From contig JAZQQK010000021.1 in assembly GCA_045629065.1 (NCBI GenBank), positions 1 through 64,000 on the forward strand: 64,000 bases of DNA, written 5' to 3'. Below the pieces are notes generated by a model. The model was not told the origin of the DNA and ran no database searches. It saw nothing but the letters and a program-made list of their open reading frames with translations. The DNA comes from JAKSSM01 sp045629065 (GTDB lineage Bacteria > Bacillota > Clostridia > Peptostreptococcales > Anaerovoracaceae). Below, one piece after another: positions 24,409-32,324 of this stretch. The position numbers and the translations under genes are program-made. The first letter of the stretch is position 1, and each line of letters opens with the position of its first letter.

Positions 24409-25806
24409 TTATTCTACCCTGTATTTCTCTAAATCTTTAAATGTGAGAAGCACCATTCCTACGGAGAGGATGAATGCAAGCGTATCTGCGATAGGGCTAG
24501 CATAGAGCACACCGTCAAGTCCCATAAACTTAGGTAAGATTATGAGAAGTGGAACGAGGAAAGCTCCCTGACGTGAGATGGAAACGATGAGTCCGTGCTT
24601 TGCATAGCCGATTGCTGAGAAATAGTTGATTGTAACTGGTTGAATGTTTTGGAAGAATACTAGGAGCATGAATGTTCTGAGATATCTCTCAGCAAACTCG
24701 AAGTATAAATCCGAACCTGGTCCAAAGAGCGAAATTATCGTTCTAGGGAAAGTCTGGAAGCAAATAAATGCTATCACACCGATACCGAACGCGAGAGCAA
24801 ATACGCGCTTGTATGTGCCCTTTACACGATCGACTTTGCCGGCTCCCAAGTTGAAGCCCCAAATTGGCTGTGAACCCTGGGCGAGGCCTACTGAGAAACC
24901 AACCATTATCATATTAACTTTGGCTGCGATGCCCGATACAGCGAGCGGGATATCTTCGCCATAGATTGATAACATACCATAGTTTACTAACATGTTGTTT
25001 AATGTGATGTTAGTGATGAGCATGCACATGTGGCTTACAAAGTTTGGAATACCTGTAGCCATATTCTTTAATAAGTGCTTTTTGCTAATCTTCCACATAT
25101 CCTTCATGGAAATCTTGAAGGCCTTGAATCTAGGGAAGTAAGCTACGCAAAGCATGAACGATACGGACTGGCCGATAATAGTAGCGAGTGCTGCGCCCTT
25201 GATACCCATATCGAATGGGAACATGAAGAGCCAGTCGAGCACTACATTAAGAAGTACGCCAGATACCGTGCAGGCCATCGCATACTTTGGGCTTCCATCT
25301 GCTCTGATTACATTCTGGCCAGCATGTGTAAATACGTGGAGCGGTAAGCCAAAGCAAGTGATAGTAAAATAGTCCAATGCATAACCAAAGCAGTCTTCAG
25401 TAGCACCACAGATCCAGAGCACTTGCTCTTTGAATATGAAAAGGAATACAAACATTATGATGCCCATGTAGGCACATGATGTAAGTCCTGTAGTTACATG
25501 TTTCTTTGCCTCTTTTATGTCGCCCTTTCCAAGATTGATACTAAAATTCGAAGCCGTACCTATACCAAAGAGCATTGATAAGCCGGTAGCGAGTGTAACC
25601 GTAGGGAAAGCTACGTTAGTTGCAGCGTTTCCGAGCATACCGATTACGTTTCCGATGAAAACCTGGTCAGTGATGTTGTACAAGCTGAGTGTCAGCATGC
25701 TGATGATTGATGGACCAGCGAATTTCAGAATGAGCGGCATAATTGGCAATGTGCCAAGAGGATTTTCAATTGTTGGTGCGCCTTGCGCAGTTGTAGTTCT
25801 ATTCAT
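24409..25806 (-). CDS. MATE family efflux transporter (first)
   Basis: A 465-residue twelve-helix MATE exporter. The N-terminal NPLGTLPIMPLILKFAGPSII and the helix pair NITDQVFIGN are family hallmarks. MATE proteins export cationic compounds by Na+ or H+ antiport. The gene heads the operon that continues into the helical-repeat and TIR genes, with only one base between stop and next start, so transcription and translation are probably linked. The start at ATG 25806 matches the family N-terminus. No ribosome binding site is visible, and a -10 box lies only ten bases upstream, suggesting a leaderless message. Confidence 0.9.
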   Translation of the reverse strand: MNRTTTAQGAPTIENPLGTLPIMPLILKFAGPSIISMLTLSLYNITDQVFIGNVIGMLGNAATNVAFPTVTLATGLSMLFGIGTASNFSINLGKGDIKEAKKHVTTGLTSCAYMGIIMFVFLFIFKEQVLWICGATEDCFGYALDYFTITCFGLPLHVFTHAGQNVIRADGSPKYAMACTVSGVLLNVVLDWLFMFPFDMGIKGAALATIIGQSVSFMLCVAYFPRFKAFKISMKDMWKISKKHLLKNMATGIPNFVSHMCMLITNITLNNMLVNYGMLSIYGEDIPLAVSGIAAKVNMIMVGFSVGLAQGSQPIWGFNLGAGKVDRVKGTYKRVFALAFGIGVIAFICFQTFPRTIISLFGPGSDLYFEFAERYLRTFMLLVFFQNIQPVTINYFSAIGYAKHGLIVSISRQGAFLVPLLIILPKFMGLDGVLYASPIADTLAFILSVGMVLLTFKDLEKYRVE

Positions 25807-25815
25807 AACTACATA

Positions 25816-25844
25816 ATTATAGCATAATGCGTAAATAAAATAAA
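25816..25844 (-). promoter_or_regulatory. Candidate promoter of the MATE/TIR operon
   Basis: TATAAT (25821-25816) with TTTATT 17 bases upstream (25844-25839). The start codon follows ten bases after the -10, so the message would have almost no leader. The -35 overlaps the structured element at 25842-25950. Confidence 0.5.
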
Positions 25845-25950
25845 GCGGTAGTGTATATACCCCTCACTAGTCCTCGCGGAATAGCATAGACCCTAAGTCT
25901 AATACTGTGGCCGCTGTGGAAACGTTCTGGATATATACACATACCGCTTT
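25842..25950. other. Long-stem structured element after the GPH symporter gene
   Basis: Arms at 25842-25862 and 25929-25950 pair over about 20 bp with single-base bulges and flank a GC-richer core containing AGAC/GTCT. T-rich sequence follows on both strands. Size and plan resemble the element at 2782-2915, including an AT-rich TATATACC part in the stem. It lies downstream of the minus-strand symporter gene and probably terminates it. Confidence 0.5.
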
Positions 25951-25954
25951 TAAT

Positions 25955-27310
25955 TTATTGTTTATGCATCTTATCAAGTTCTTGCTCAATGTTTATGAAT
26001 AGAACAACGACGATGATGCCTACACCGAAGAGGGCTGGAACCCAGCCGAGCATTGCGTTAATAGCATTGATTGCTGAGTCTGGCTGTACCGTAAGTGCTG
26101 CGTCGTAGCCAGCTCTAGCTAAGGAACCTGTCAGAATCTTTGCTGCTAATGCTTCTCCAAGCTTAGTGGAAAGGTTATCTGCAGTGCCGATCATACCATC
26201 GTAACGTCTACCCTCTCTCCACTCGATTAAGTCGGAGAGATTGTTACGATTAGTATTAAACATTACGAATGAGATTGCGATTGCAATGCCTGTTGTCGCT
26301 GCATTCGTATAAAGTGCTGCGATTGAGAACGGATTGATAATGAACCACAATTTGCCGAGTGCAAAGAAGAGTCCACCGAGAACCATCGTCTTCTTTCTTC
26401 CGAGCTTCGCATCAATCTTTGGTACTAATGCTGTAGTTCCGAGAGAAGCGATGAGATATACCGCTTCAATCACTGTTGCATCGTCTGCAGAGCCTCTTAC
26501 ATAAGTGCAATAGTATGTGAGGCATGTTAAGAGTGAAAGATTGATGATGCCGTAGAAAAGAATATATACGGTGTTAAGTACGAATGGTTTATATGTGTAG
26601 AGTGCTTTGAAGATGTGGAAAATTCCGATGTGTTCCTCTTCTTCCTTTTGTGGCACTACTCTTTCTTTAGTTGTGTAGTAGTGAATCAAACAGCCCGCAA
26701 CGCAGATTACAGCCATTACGCATGCTGTGAGGAAGAATCCCCTGCCGCCTGTCTCTGGGTTTAAGTTGCCGTTGTCATCCAAACCACCAAACAAGTTTAA
26801 AAGTGGGAAGCAGCCAACTGCTCCTATTGCTGTACCGATGCAAGCACCAATGTTTCTATGGACATTGATATCACGTCTATCCTCATCCCTATTCGTAGCG
26901 AGTCCTGCCATACAGTTGTATGGAATATCTGTCGCAGTATAGAGAAGTTCGAACAAGAAATATCCGAGAGACGCAATCACTAGTGTCAGCGTTTTGGATG
27001 CGTTGAAATTCGTGAAGATAAGGACTACCGTTACGGCCCAAGGAATAGCGCTGTAGAGCGCGAAAGGTCTAACTCTTTCACCGTTTTTGAAGCGGTGATT
27101 TACTGCAAAATATCCTACGAGCGGATCGTTAATGGCATCCCAAACGATACCGAGTGAAAGTATAGTACCTGCTGTTCCCATTGGAATTCTTAAAACTTCT
27201 GTAAGGAAGAATAGGTAGTAAAGGCTCTTAAACTGATAAACGATATTAGTAGCAGCAGAGAAACTACCAAAGCCTATCTTTTCAGAAAACTTGATTTTTT
27301 CTGTTGTCAT
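25955..27310 (-). CDS. GPH family (MelB-like) cation symporter
   Basis: A 451-residue twelve-helix transporter of the glycoside-pentoside-hexuronide:cation symporter family in the MFS superfamily. The signature is LGIVWDAINDPLVGYFA near residue 55, with ERVRPFALYSAIPWA following. Family members import sugars or glycosides, some other solutes. Its start codon overlaps the stop of the S33 hydrolase gene as ATGA, so the two are co-translated. The link to an amino-acid importer operon suggests a peptide or glyco-conjugate substrate, but this is uncertain. Confidence 0.9.
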   Translation of the reverse strand: MTTEKIKFSEKIGFGSFSAATNIVYQFKSLYYLFFLTEVLRIPMGTAGTILSLGIVWDAINDPLVGYFAVNHRFKNGERVRPFALYSAIPWAVTVVLIFTNFNASKTLTLVIASLGYFLFELLYTATDIPYNCMAGLATNRDEDRRDINVHRNIGACIGTAIGAVGCFPLLNLFGGLDDNGNLNPETGGRGFFLTACVMAVICVAGCLIHYYTTKERVVPQKEEEEHIGIFHIFKALYTYKPFVLNTVYILFYGIINLSLLTCLTYYCTYVRGSADDATVIEAVYLIASLGTTALVPKIDAKLGRKKTMVLGGLFFALGKLWFIINPFSIAALYTNAATTGIAIAISFVMFNTNRNNLSDLIEWREGRRYDGMIGTADNLSTKLGEALAAKILTGSLARAGYDAALTVQPDSAINAINAMLGWVPALFGVGIIVVVLFINIEQELDKMHKQ

Positions 27311-28284
27311 ATTATTGCATCCTCTCTTTTCTTAACAGCAAGCAGCTTTTCTCTTAAGAGGTTTTTGAAGCTCTCGCCTTCGTCATTCATAGGGTTGTGG
27401 CCTGACTCTTCGAACCATACCAAGCACTTATCGGGTGCTTCGATTGTGTTATACCAATCTTCGACTAAAGCCGAAGGGGTATTTTGGTCGAGTCTTCCGT
27501 CGAAAATATAGAAAGGCACAGAGAATTTTGTACAAGTCTTAGGGAAGCATGTTCTGCCACATTCAGGCCACATAGCTTCAAGCACCACCTTGTGTCCCTT
27601 GACAAGTCCCCAAAGATCAGATACCGAATACTCGCCTGCTGTGAGCATAGGCCATACAGTAGATGAGAAGTAACCACGCTTCTTTTCGTTAGGCGAATAG
27701 CCGCCGTACTTCATCATGACTTCTCTTTGCATCATCATGCCATCATAGTTGCCACCCTTATAGACGCCCATAACTGGTGGACCGCACTTATTAAGGATGT
27801 CGATGGACTTTTGGTCGTCAGCTTTCACTGCCTCTTCCATACAGAACTCCCAGCTTAACTGTTCATTGAGAGCGCCATCTACCACTTGTCCGAAGCCCAC
27901 GAACGCTGCGATATGTTCAGGATAGCGGTTAGTGAGATATGTGCCAAGTTCTGAACCCCAGCTACCACCGATTACAAAGATTTTTTCTTTTTTGAAGCGA
28001 CCGCAAAGCCACTCTACGAGTTCTTTTGCGTCTTCAACGAGTTGATCGATTGTGAGTGTATTTACATCTACACCTTTATATGATCCACCGCTTCCTCTCT
28101 GGTCCCAAGTAGCCATAGTGAATGTGTCTAAGAGGTCTGAGTGATCTGCGAAAATTGTATGTCTATTGCAAACTCCTGGTCCGCCGTGCAGGAATAAAAG
28201 CACCGGCTTAGACTCATCGTTTGTCTTAATATGCACCTTCTGCGGAAAACCGCCGAGAAGGACTTTTTTCTTAATGTCTATCAT
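27307..28284 (-). CDS. Alpha/beta hydrolase, S33 proline iminopeptidase-like
   Basis: A 325-residue cytoplasmic hydrolase. The oxyanion-hole motif HGGPGVCNR, the nucleophile elbow GGSWGSELG and the late histidine ESGHNPM match S33 peptidases and related esterases. Proline iminopeptidases release N-terminal proline from peptides. The start is ATG 28284. A 16-codon longer frame from 28332 would translate through a perfect 24-base palindrome at 28297-28320, which is more likely intergenic. It follows an amino-acid ABC operon and overlaps a symporter gene, consistent with uptake and breakdown of peptides or amides. Confidence 0.85.
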   Translation of the reverse strand: MIDIKKKVLLGGFPQKVHIKTNDESKPVLLFLHGGPGVCNRHTIFADHSDLLDTFTMATWDQRGSGGSYKGVDVNTLTIDQLVEDAKELVEWLCGRFKKEKIFVIGGSWGSELGTYLTNRYPEHIAAFVGFGQVVDGALNEQLSWEFCMEEAVKADDQKSIDILNKCGPPVMGVYKGGNYDGMMMQREVMMKYGGYSPNEKKRGYFSSTVWPMLTAGEYSVSDLWGLVKGHKVVLEAMWPECGRTCFPKTCTKFSVPFYIFDGRLDQNTPSALVEDWYNTIEAPDKCLVWFEESGHNPMNDEGESFKNLLREKLLAVKKREDAII

Positions 28285-28296
28285 ATCTTTAGTATA

Positions 28297-28320
28297 GCGG
28301 CAGGTATATATACCTGCCGC
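28297..28320. other. Perfect palindrome between ABC ATPase and hydrolase genes
   Basis: Twenty-four bases with two perfect 12-base arms (GCGGCAGGTATA and its complement). On the plus strand TTTATTT follows; on the minus strand there is no T-run. It can partly terminate or stabilise the ABC operon transcript. Confidence 0.55.
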
Positions 28321-28335
28321 TTTATTTAACATGCA

Positions 28336-29091
28336 CTATAAAATCTTAGCTAAGAAATCCTTGAGACGATCGCACTGAGGGTGATCAAAGATTTCACTAG
28401 GTGTACCTACTTCGAGAATTTGCGCATCGGCCATGAATACTACACGGTCAGCAACTTCTCTTGCGAAACCCATTTCGTGAGTTACGCAAGCCATAGTCAT
28501 GCCTTCCTTTGCGAGGTCTTTCATGAGGTCTAATACTTCTCCTACCATTTCTGGGTCGAGGGCCGAAGTTGGCTCGTCGAATAACATAATTTCAGGGTTC
28601 ATAGCGAGCGCTCTTACGATTGCTACACGCTGCTTTTGACCACCGGAAAGTCTGGATGGGAATTCGTTAGCACGATCTGCTAAACCTATTCTCTTAAGAT
28701 ATTTCATGCCGAGTGCTGTGGCCTCTTCTTTATCCATAAGTCCAAGCGTTACAGGAGCCATAATTATGTTTTCCATAACTGTCTTATGAGGGAAAAGGTT
28801 GAAGTTTTGGAATACCATTCCCATCTTTTGACGGTGCTTATTCAAATCGATTGATTTGTCCAAGAGGTTCTCACCATCTAAGTAGATAGCGCCATTAGTA
28901 GGCTTTTCTAAGAGGTTAAGAGAACGGAGCATTGTGGATTTACCGGAACCAGATGGTCCAATGATAACTACTACTTCGCCCTTGTTTATTTCAAGGTTAC
29001 AGTGGCTTAAAGCGACCGTTTTTCCTTGTTTGTCATCATAAATCTTTGAAAGGTTTTCAACCTTAATCAAACTATTACTATTGTTTATCAC
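28336..29091 (-). CDS. Polar amino-acid ABC transporter, ATP-binding subunit (second system)
   Basis: A 251-residue GlnQ-type ATPase. Walker A is GPSGSGKST, the Q-loop FQNFNLFPH, the signature LSGGQKQRVAIVRAL, Walker B IMLFDEPTSALD and the H-loop VTHEMG. Its start lies within the end of the permease gene (14-base overlap). It serves the second amino-acid importer in the window and is distinct from the first by clear sequence divergence. Confidence 0.95.
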   Translation of the reverse strand: MINNSNSLIKVENLSKIYDDKQGKTVALSHCNLEINKGEVVVIIGPSGSGKSTMLRSLNLLEKPTNGAIYLDGENLLDKSIDLNKHRQKMGMVFQNFNLFPHKTVMENIIMAPVTLGLMDKEEATALGMKYLKRIGLADRANEFPSRLSGGQKQRVAIVRALAMNPEIMLFDEPTSALDPEMVGEVLDLMKDLAKEGMTMACVTHEMGFAREVADRVVFMADAQILEVGTPSEIFDHPQCDRLKDFLAKIL

Positions 29092-29812
29092 CGCGTCTCA
29101 TCCTCCTTTCGATTGCTTCAATTGCCTTGGATGCTGGGAAGTTGATGCAGAAGTAAACGAGTGCAGCAACTACATAAGGTCCTATTGTGATTAGAGTTGT
29201 AGTAGCTACAGTCTTTGCAGCATACATGAGCTCTACCATACCGAGCATGGAGCAGATTGAAGATTCCTTAACCATTGTGATGATTTCGTTAGCGAGTGCC
29301 GGAAGTACATTCTTGATGGCCTGTGGTAATACTACGAGTTTCATTGATTGCCACTGTGAAAGGCCGAGTGATCTTGCAGCTTCAGTCTGGCCGTAATCTA
29401 CAGCCAAGATTCCACTTCTGAAAATCTCTGCGACGTAAGCTGACGAGTTAAATGCAAGTGCTACGACGCCTGGGATGAATCTAGAGATATCAACGAATCC
29501 AAAGATTACTATTCTTGGAATGTGAATGATAGCACCGAACAATCCAAAGTATACGATAGAGAGTTGTACTAACATTGGAGTTGAACGGAAGACTGCGATG
29601 TATGCGCCTGCAATCGCTTTTACCCACTTCTTTTTGCTGAGTCTCATGAGAGCTAAACAAAGAGCTGGGATAACAGCGAGCAGTACGGAAACTACCGCAA
29701 GAAGGAGCGTATATCCTACACCCTGTAGGAAGTAAGTTCCATATTTAGGTAAGAAACTGAAGTTGAAAAATGATGTGTTTTTCACTCCTTCAAATAAACT
29801 GTCCCACCACAT
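29078..29812 (-). CDS. Polar amino-acid ABC transporter permease (second system)
   Basis: A 244-residue permease of the HisMQ/GlnP family with about five membrane helices. The EAA loop reads TEAARSLGLSQWQSM, followed by LANEIITMVKESSI. The gene lies between the binding-protein gene and the ATPase gene. A long hairpin separates it from the binding-protein gene, as in the first importer. Confidence 0.94.
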   Translation of the reverse strand: MWWDSLFEGVKNTSFFNFSFLPKYGTYFLQGVGYTLLLAVVSVLLAVIPALCLALMRLSKKKWVKAIAGAYIAVFRSTPMLVQLSIVYFGLFGAIIHIPRIVIFGFVDISRFIPGVVALAFNSSAYVAEIFRSGILAVDYGQTEAARSLGLSQWQSMKLVVLPQAIKNVLPALANEIITMVKESSICSMLGMVELMYAAKTVATTTLITIGPYVVAALVYFCINFPASKAIEAIERRMRRGDKQ

Positions 29813-29835
29813 AATTTTATCCTTTCTTAAACGCA

Positions 29836-29868
29836 GGGAAATCGCCCAAATTATTTTGGGCGATTTTC
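29836..29868 (-). other. Intercistronic stem-loop of the second importer
   Basis: GGGAAATCGCCCAAA pairs with TTTGGGCGATTTTCC around a short AT loop. It has the same position, after the binding-protein gene, as the stem-loop in the first importer operon, and probably raises binding-protein expression over permease. Confidence 0.6.
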
Positions 29869-29898
29869 CGGAGAATTATATTTCTTTAATTTAATTTA

Positions 29899-30729
29899 TT
29901 AACCTTGGTAAGTTTCGCCTTCTTCATAAGGTGCCCACTCAATAGCTACGCCGAGTAAATCTTCAGCTTGTTTAACGAAGTCTTCAATCTTGTTGCCATC
30001 AACTAACTTCTTGATTGTTGCGTTGATTGATGGAAGTAATCCCTTAGGGTCACCCTTCTGAACTGCTACGCAGTAAGGATAAGCTTCTCCTAAGTCTACG
30101 TTCGCTACTACTAAGTCTTCGTTAGCTGCTGCATATTGTAATGCAACTGCACCGTCTAATACGATAGCGTCTACCTTGTCGTATGCTAATTCGTTTACTA
30201 AGTCTGTTACTAATTGTTCACCGAGTGGAGTTGCGCCTACGAAATCGGAGTTTACTAAATCGAGCTTAGTTGTACCAGTTTGAGCTCCAACAACCTTACC
30301 AGCAAAATCTGCAACTTCTTTGTAGAGGTCGAAGTTTTCCTTCTTTACGAGTACCATTGGTGGGTAGTCTGTGTAGTAAGGATCTGAGAAGTCAGCAGCC
30401 TGTAAACGTTCTGGAGTAGCTTCCATAGCTGCAAGTACCATATCGTAGTTGCCGTTTGAAAGTTCAGTGATTAAGAAGTCGAATCCCATGTTTTCAACTT
30501 GGAGTTCCTTGCCCATGTCCTTGGCAATTTCTTCTGCTACAAAATAGTCAATACCAGTGAATTGCATGTTTCCGGAAGCATCCTGAGTCATGAATTCAAA
30601 TGGTGCATAGTCAAATGATGATGCAAAGATGAGCTTTTCTGGAGCGTTAACATCTTGCTGTTCTTGTCCGCAAGCGAACATTGCAAATACCATTAATAAT
30701 GAGAGTAATAATACTAAAGCCTTTTTCAT
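29899..30729 (-). CDS. Amino-acid ABC transporter substrate-binding lipoprotein (second system)
   Basis: A 276-residue family 3 binding protein. The signal peptide MKKALVLLLSLLMVFAMF ends in lipobox FACG and is nearly the same as in the first importer, pointing to a shared origin. GIDYFVAEEIAKDMG and AAMEATPERLQAADFS are characteristic of amino-acid binders. AAGGAG precedes the start. It leads an operon with permease, ATPase, S33 hydrolase and GPH symporter. Ligand unknown. Confidence 0.94.
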   Translation of the reverse strand: MKKALVLLLSLLMVFAMFACGQEQQDVNAPEKLIFASSFDYAPFEFMTQDASGNMQFTGIDYFVAEEIAKDMGKELQVENMGFDFLITELSNGNYDMVLAAMEATPERLQAADFSDPYYTDYPPMVLVKKENFDLYKEVADFAGKVVGAQTGTTKLDLVNSDFVGATPLGEQLVTDLVNELAYDKVDAIVLDGAVALQYAAANEDLVVANVDLGEAYPYCVAVQKGDPKGLLPSINATIKKLVDGNKIEDFVKQAEDLLGVAIEWAPYEEGETYQG

Positions 30730-30792
30730 TTTTTTATCTCCTTTTCATCGTGGCCGTGAAGCCACGGTCAATTCTTTTTTAAGTATGTGGCT

Positions 30793-30821
30793 ATTATAAT
30801 CGCATAATTATTCATTGTCAA
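30793..30821 (-). promoter_or_regulatory. Promoter of the second importer operon
   Basis: TTGACA (30821-30816), a 17-base spacer and TATAAT (30798-30793) are a perfect sigma-A match. The leader carries a hairpin CGTGGC/GCCACG (30749-30766) about 20 bases before the start codon. Confidence 0.85.
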
Positions 30822-30940
30822 GCATATTTTTTCATAAATTTTGAAGTTTTCTTGCACTTTTTAAGGTACAAAACAACGTAATTGCGTGGTTTTTGTATTG
30901 CATTGTATACAAGACATGAATATTTATGCATATATTGCAT

Positions 30941-30969
30941 AAAAAATAGCCGGTATTTGCATACCGACT
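30941..30969 (-). terminator. Terminator of alanine dehydrogenase gene
   Basis: On the minus strand AGTCGGTAT/ATACCGGCT with loop GCAA is followed by ATTTTTT, directly after the ald stop codon. Confidence 0.85.
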
Positions 30970-30987
30970 ACTTTATACATTTTCCTA

Positions 30988-32103
30988 TTAAAAATTTTGG
31001 AACTCAACTGGCTCGTATTTTAAGCCTAATGCTTCTGCAACATTTTCGTTTGTGCAGTGTCCATCATACATATTGAGGCCCATTGCGAGGCCCTTATCTC
31101 TTGCGACAGCTTCCTCTACGCCATACTTTGCGATTTCTGTAGCATACTTAATAGTTTCGCTTGTGAGGGCAACTGTTGATGTGTAAGGGATAGCACCTGG
31201 CATGTTACCTACGCAGTAGTGAACGATGCCTTCTTCAATAAATATAGGATCATCATGAGTAGTAGTGTGGGAAGTTTCGCAACATCCACCTTGGTCGATA
31301 GAGATATCGATGATAACTGCACCCTTCTTCATGAGTTTTAAGTGCTCGCGCTTAATAATCTTTGGAGTAGCACCGCCTGGTACTAATACAGCTCCGATTA
31401 CGAGGTCAGCTTCTGCAATTTCCTTTTCTATGTTTGCTTCTGTAAGATAGAGTCCTGTAACGGATGAACCGAATACATCGTCTAATCTCTCGAGCTTAGA
31501 TAAACTACGATCGAGTACTACAACTTCTGCGCCTACACCTACTGCAGCCTTTGCTGAGTAGAAGCCAGCTGTACCACAACCGATGATAAGGATTTTTCCT
31601 CTTTCAACTCCTGGTACACCACCGAGCATGATTCCACGACCACCGAATGATCTTTGGAGATACTTAGTACCTTCGTGAATAGCAAGACGACCAGCTATCT
31701 GTGACATTGGTCTTAAGCATGGTAAGAAGCCTTGCTTATCTCTAATAGTTTCGTAAGCGATTGCCTTTGCCTTCTTTTCCATGAGCACCTTTGCGAATGC
31801 TGGGCTAGATGCTAAGTGCAAATATGTGAAAAGTGTCTGACCTTCTCTAAGGAGTCCAAACTCTTCAGGTTCAAGTTCCTTAACCTTAATAATCATTTCG
31901 CAAGTGTCGAAAACTTCTTTTGAAGTCTTTAAGATTGTAGCGCCTGCTTTAATATATTCTTCATCTTCGAATCCCGCCGCAGCGCCAGCTTTAGTTTCTA
32001 CGAAAATCTCGTTTCCAGCCTTAACTAACGACTTAACACCATTAGGAGTAAGGCCAACACGATATTCATTATTCTTTAATTCTCTTGTTGTACCAATCTT
32101 CAT
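30988..32103 (-). CDS. ald: Alanine dehydrogenase
   Basis: A cytoplasmic enzyme that interconverts L-alanine and pyruvate with NAD+. The 371 residues match the family length. The N-terminal MKIGTTRELKNNEYRVGLTP, the active-site stretch FTYLHLASS, the Rossmann motif IIGCGTAGFYSA and the DQGGCCETSHTTTHDDP signature are all visible. It stands alone between its own promoter and terminator, beside an amino-acid importer operon. It suits an organism fermenting amino acids. Confidence 0.97.
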   Translation of the reverse strand: MKIGTTRELKNNEYRVGLTPNGVKSLVKAGNEIFVETKAGAAAGFEDEEYIKAGATILKTSKEVFDTCEMIIKVKELEPEEFGLLREGQTLFTYLHLASSPAFAKVLMEKKAKAIAYETIRDKQGFLPCLRPMSQIAGRLAIHEGTKYLQRSFGGRGIMLGGVPGVERGKILIIGCGTAGFYSAKAAVGVGAEVVVLDRSLSKLERLDDVFGSSVTGLYLTEANIEKEIAEADLVIGAVLVPGGATPKIIKREHLKLMKKGAVIIDISIDQGGCCETSHTTTHDDPIFIEEGIVHYCVGNMPGAIPYTSTVALTSETIKYATEIAKYGVEEAVARDKGLAMGLNMYDGHCTNENVAEALGLKYEPVEFQNF

Positions 32104-32168
32104 GTGTAATTCCTTTCTTTCTGATGAAAATAACTGATTAAATGTCTGCGAAATGCGACAACCAATAT

Positions 32169-32198
32169 ATTATACACTATTTTATAAAAAATCTCAAA
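32169..32198 (-). promoter_or_regulatory. ald promoter
   Basis: TATAAT (32174-32169) with TTTGAG 18 bases upstream (32198-32193), about 65 bases ahead of the ald start codon. Confidence 0.55.
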
Positions 32199-32270
32199 CA
32201 TTATTATATTATCCTGCGCCGTTTGCCATGTTAGAACAATATTATATAAAAGGGCTTAGTATTTCCAGCT

Positions 32271-32293
32271 CGCTGTGTTATTATGTAATTGTA
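32271..32293 (+). promoter_or_regulatory. Extended -10 promoter of the PAP2 gene
   Basis: TG-T-TATTAT forms an extended -10 about 50 bases before the PAP2 start. The 23-base segment matches 13001-13023 at 21 positions. Confidence 0.5.
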
Positions 32294-32324
32294 AGATGTT
32301 TATATGAAACATAAGGAGATAGTT

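Noticed and set aside
15208..25806. TIR cluster as part of a prophage or integrative element
   Set aside because: No integrase, attachment repeats, tRNA junction or phage genes at either border, and base composition looks like the neighbours.
28285..28332. Extended start of the S33 hydrolase at 28332
   Set aside because: It would place a perfect 24-base palindrome inside the coding sequence, and family homology begins near ATG 28284.
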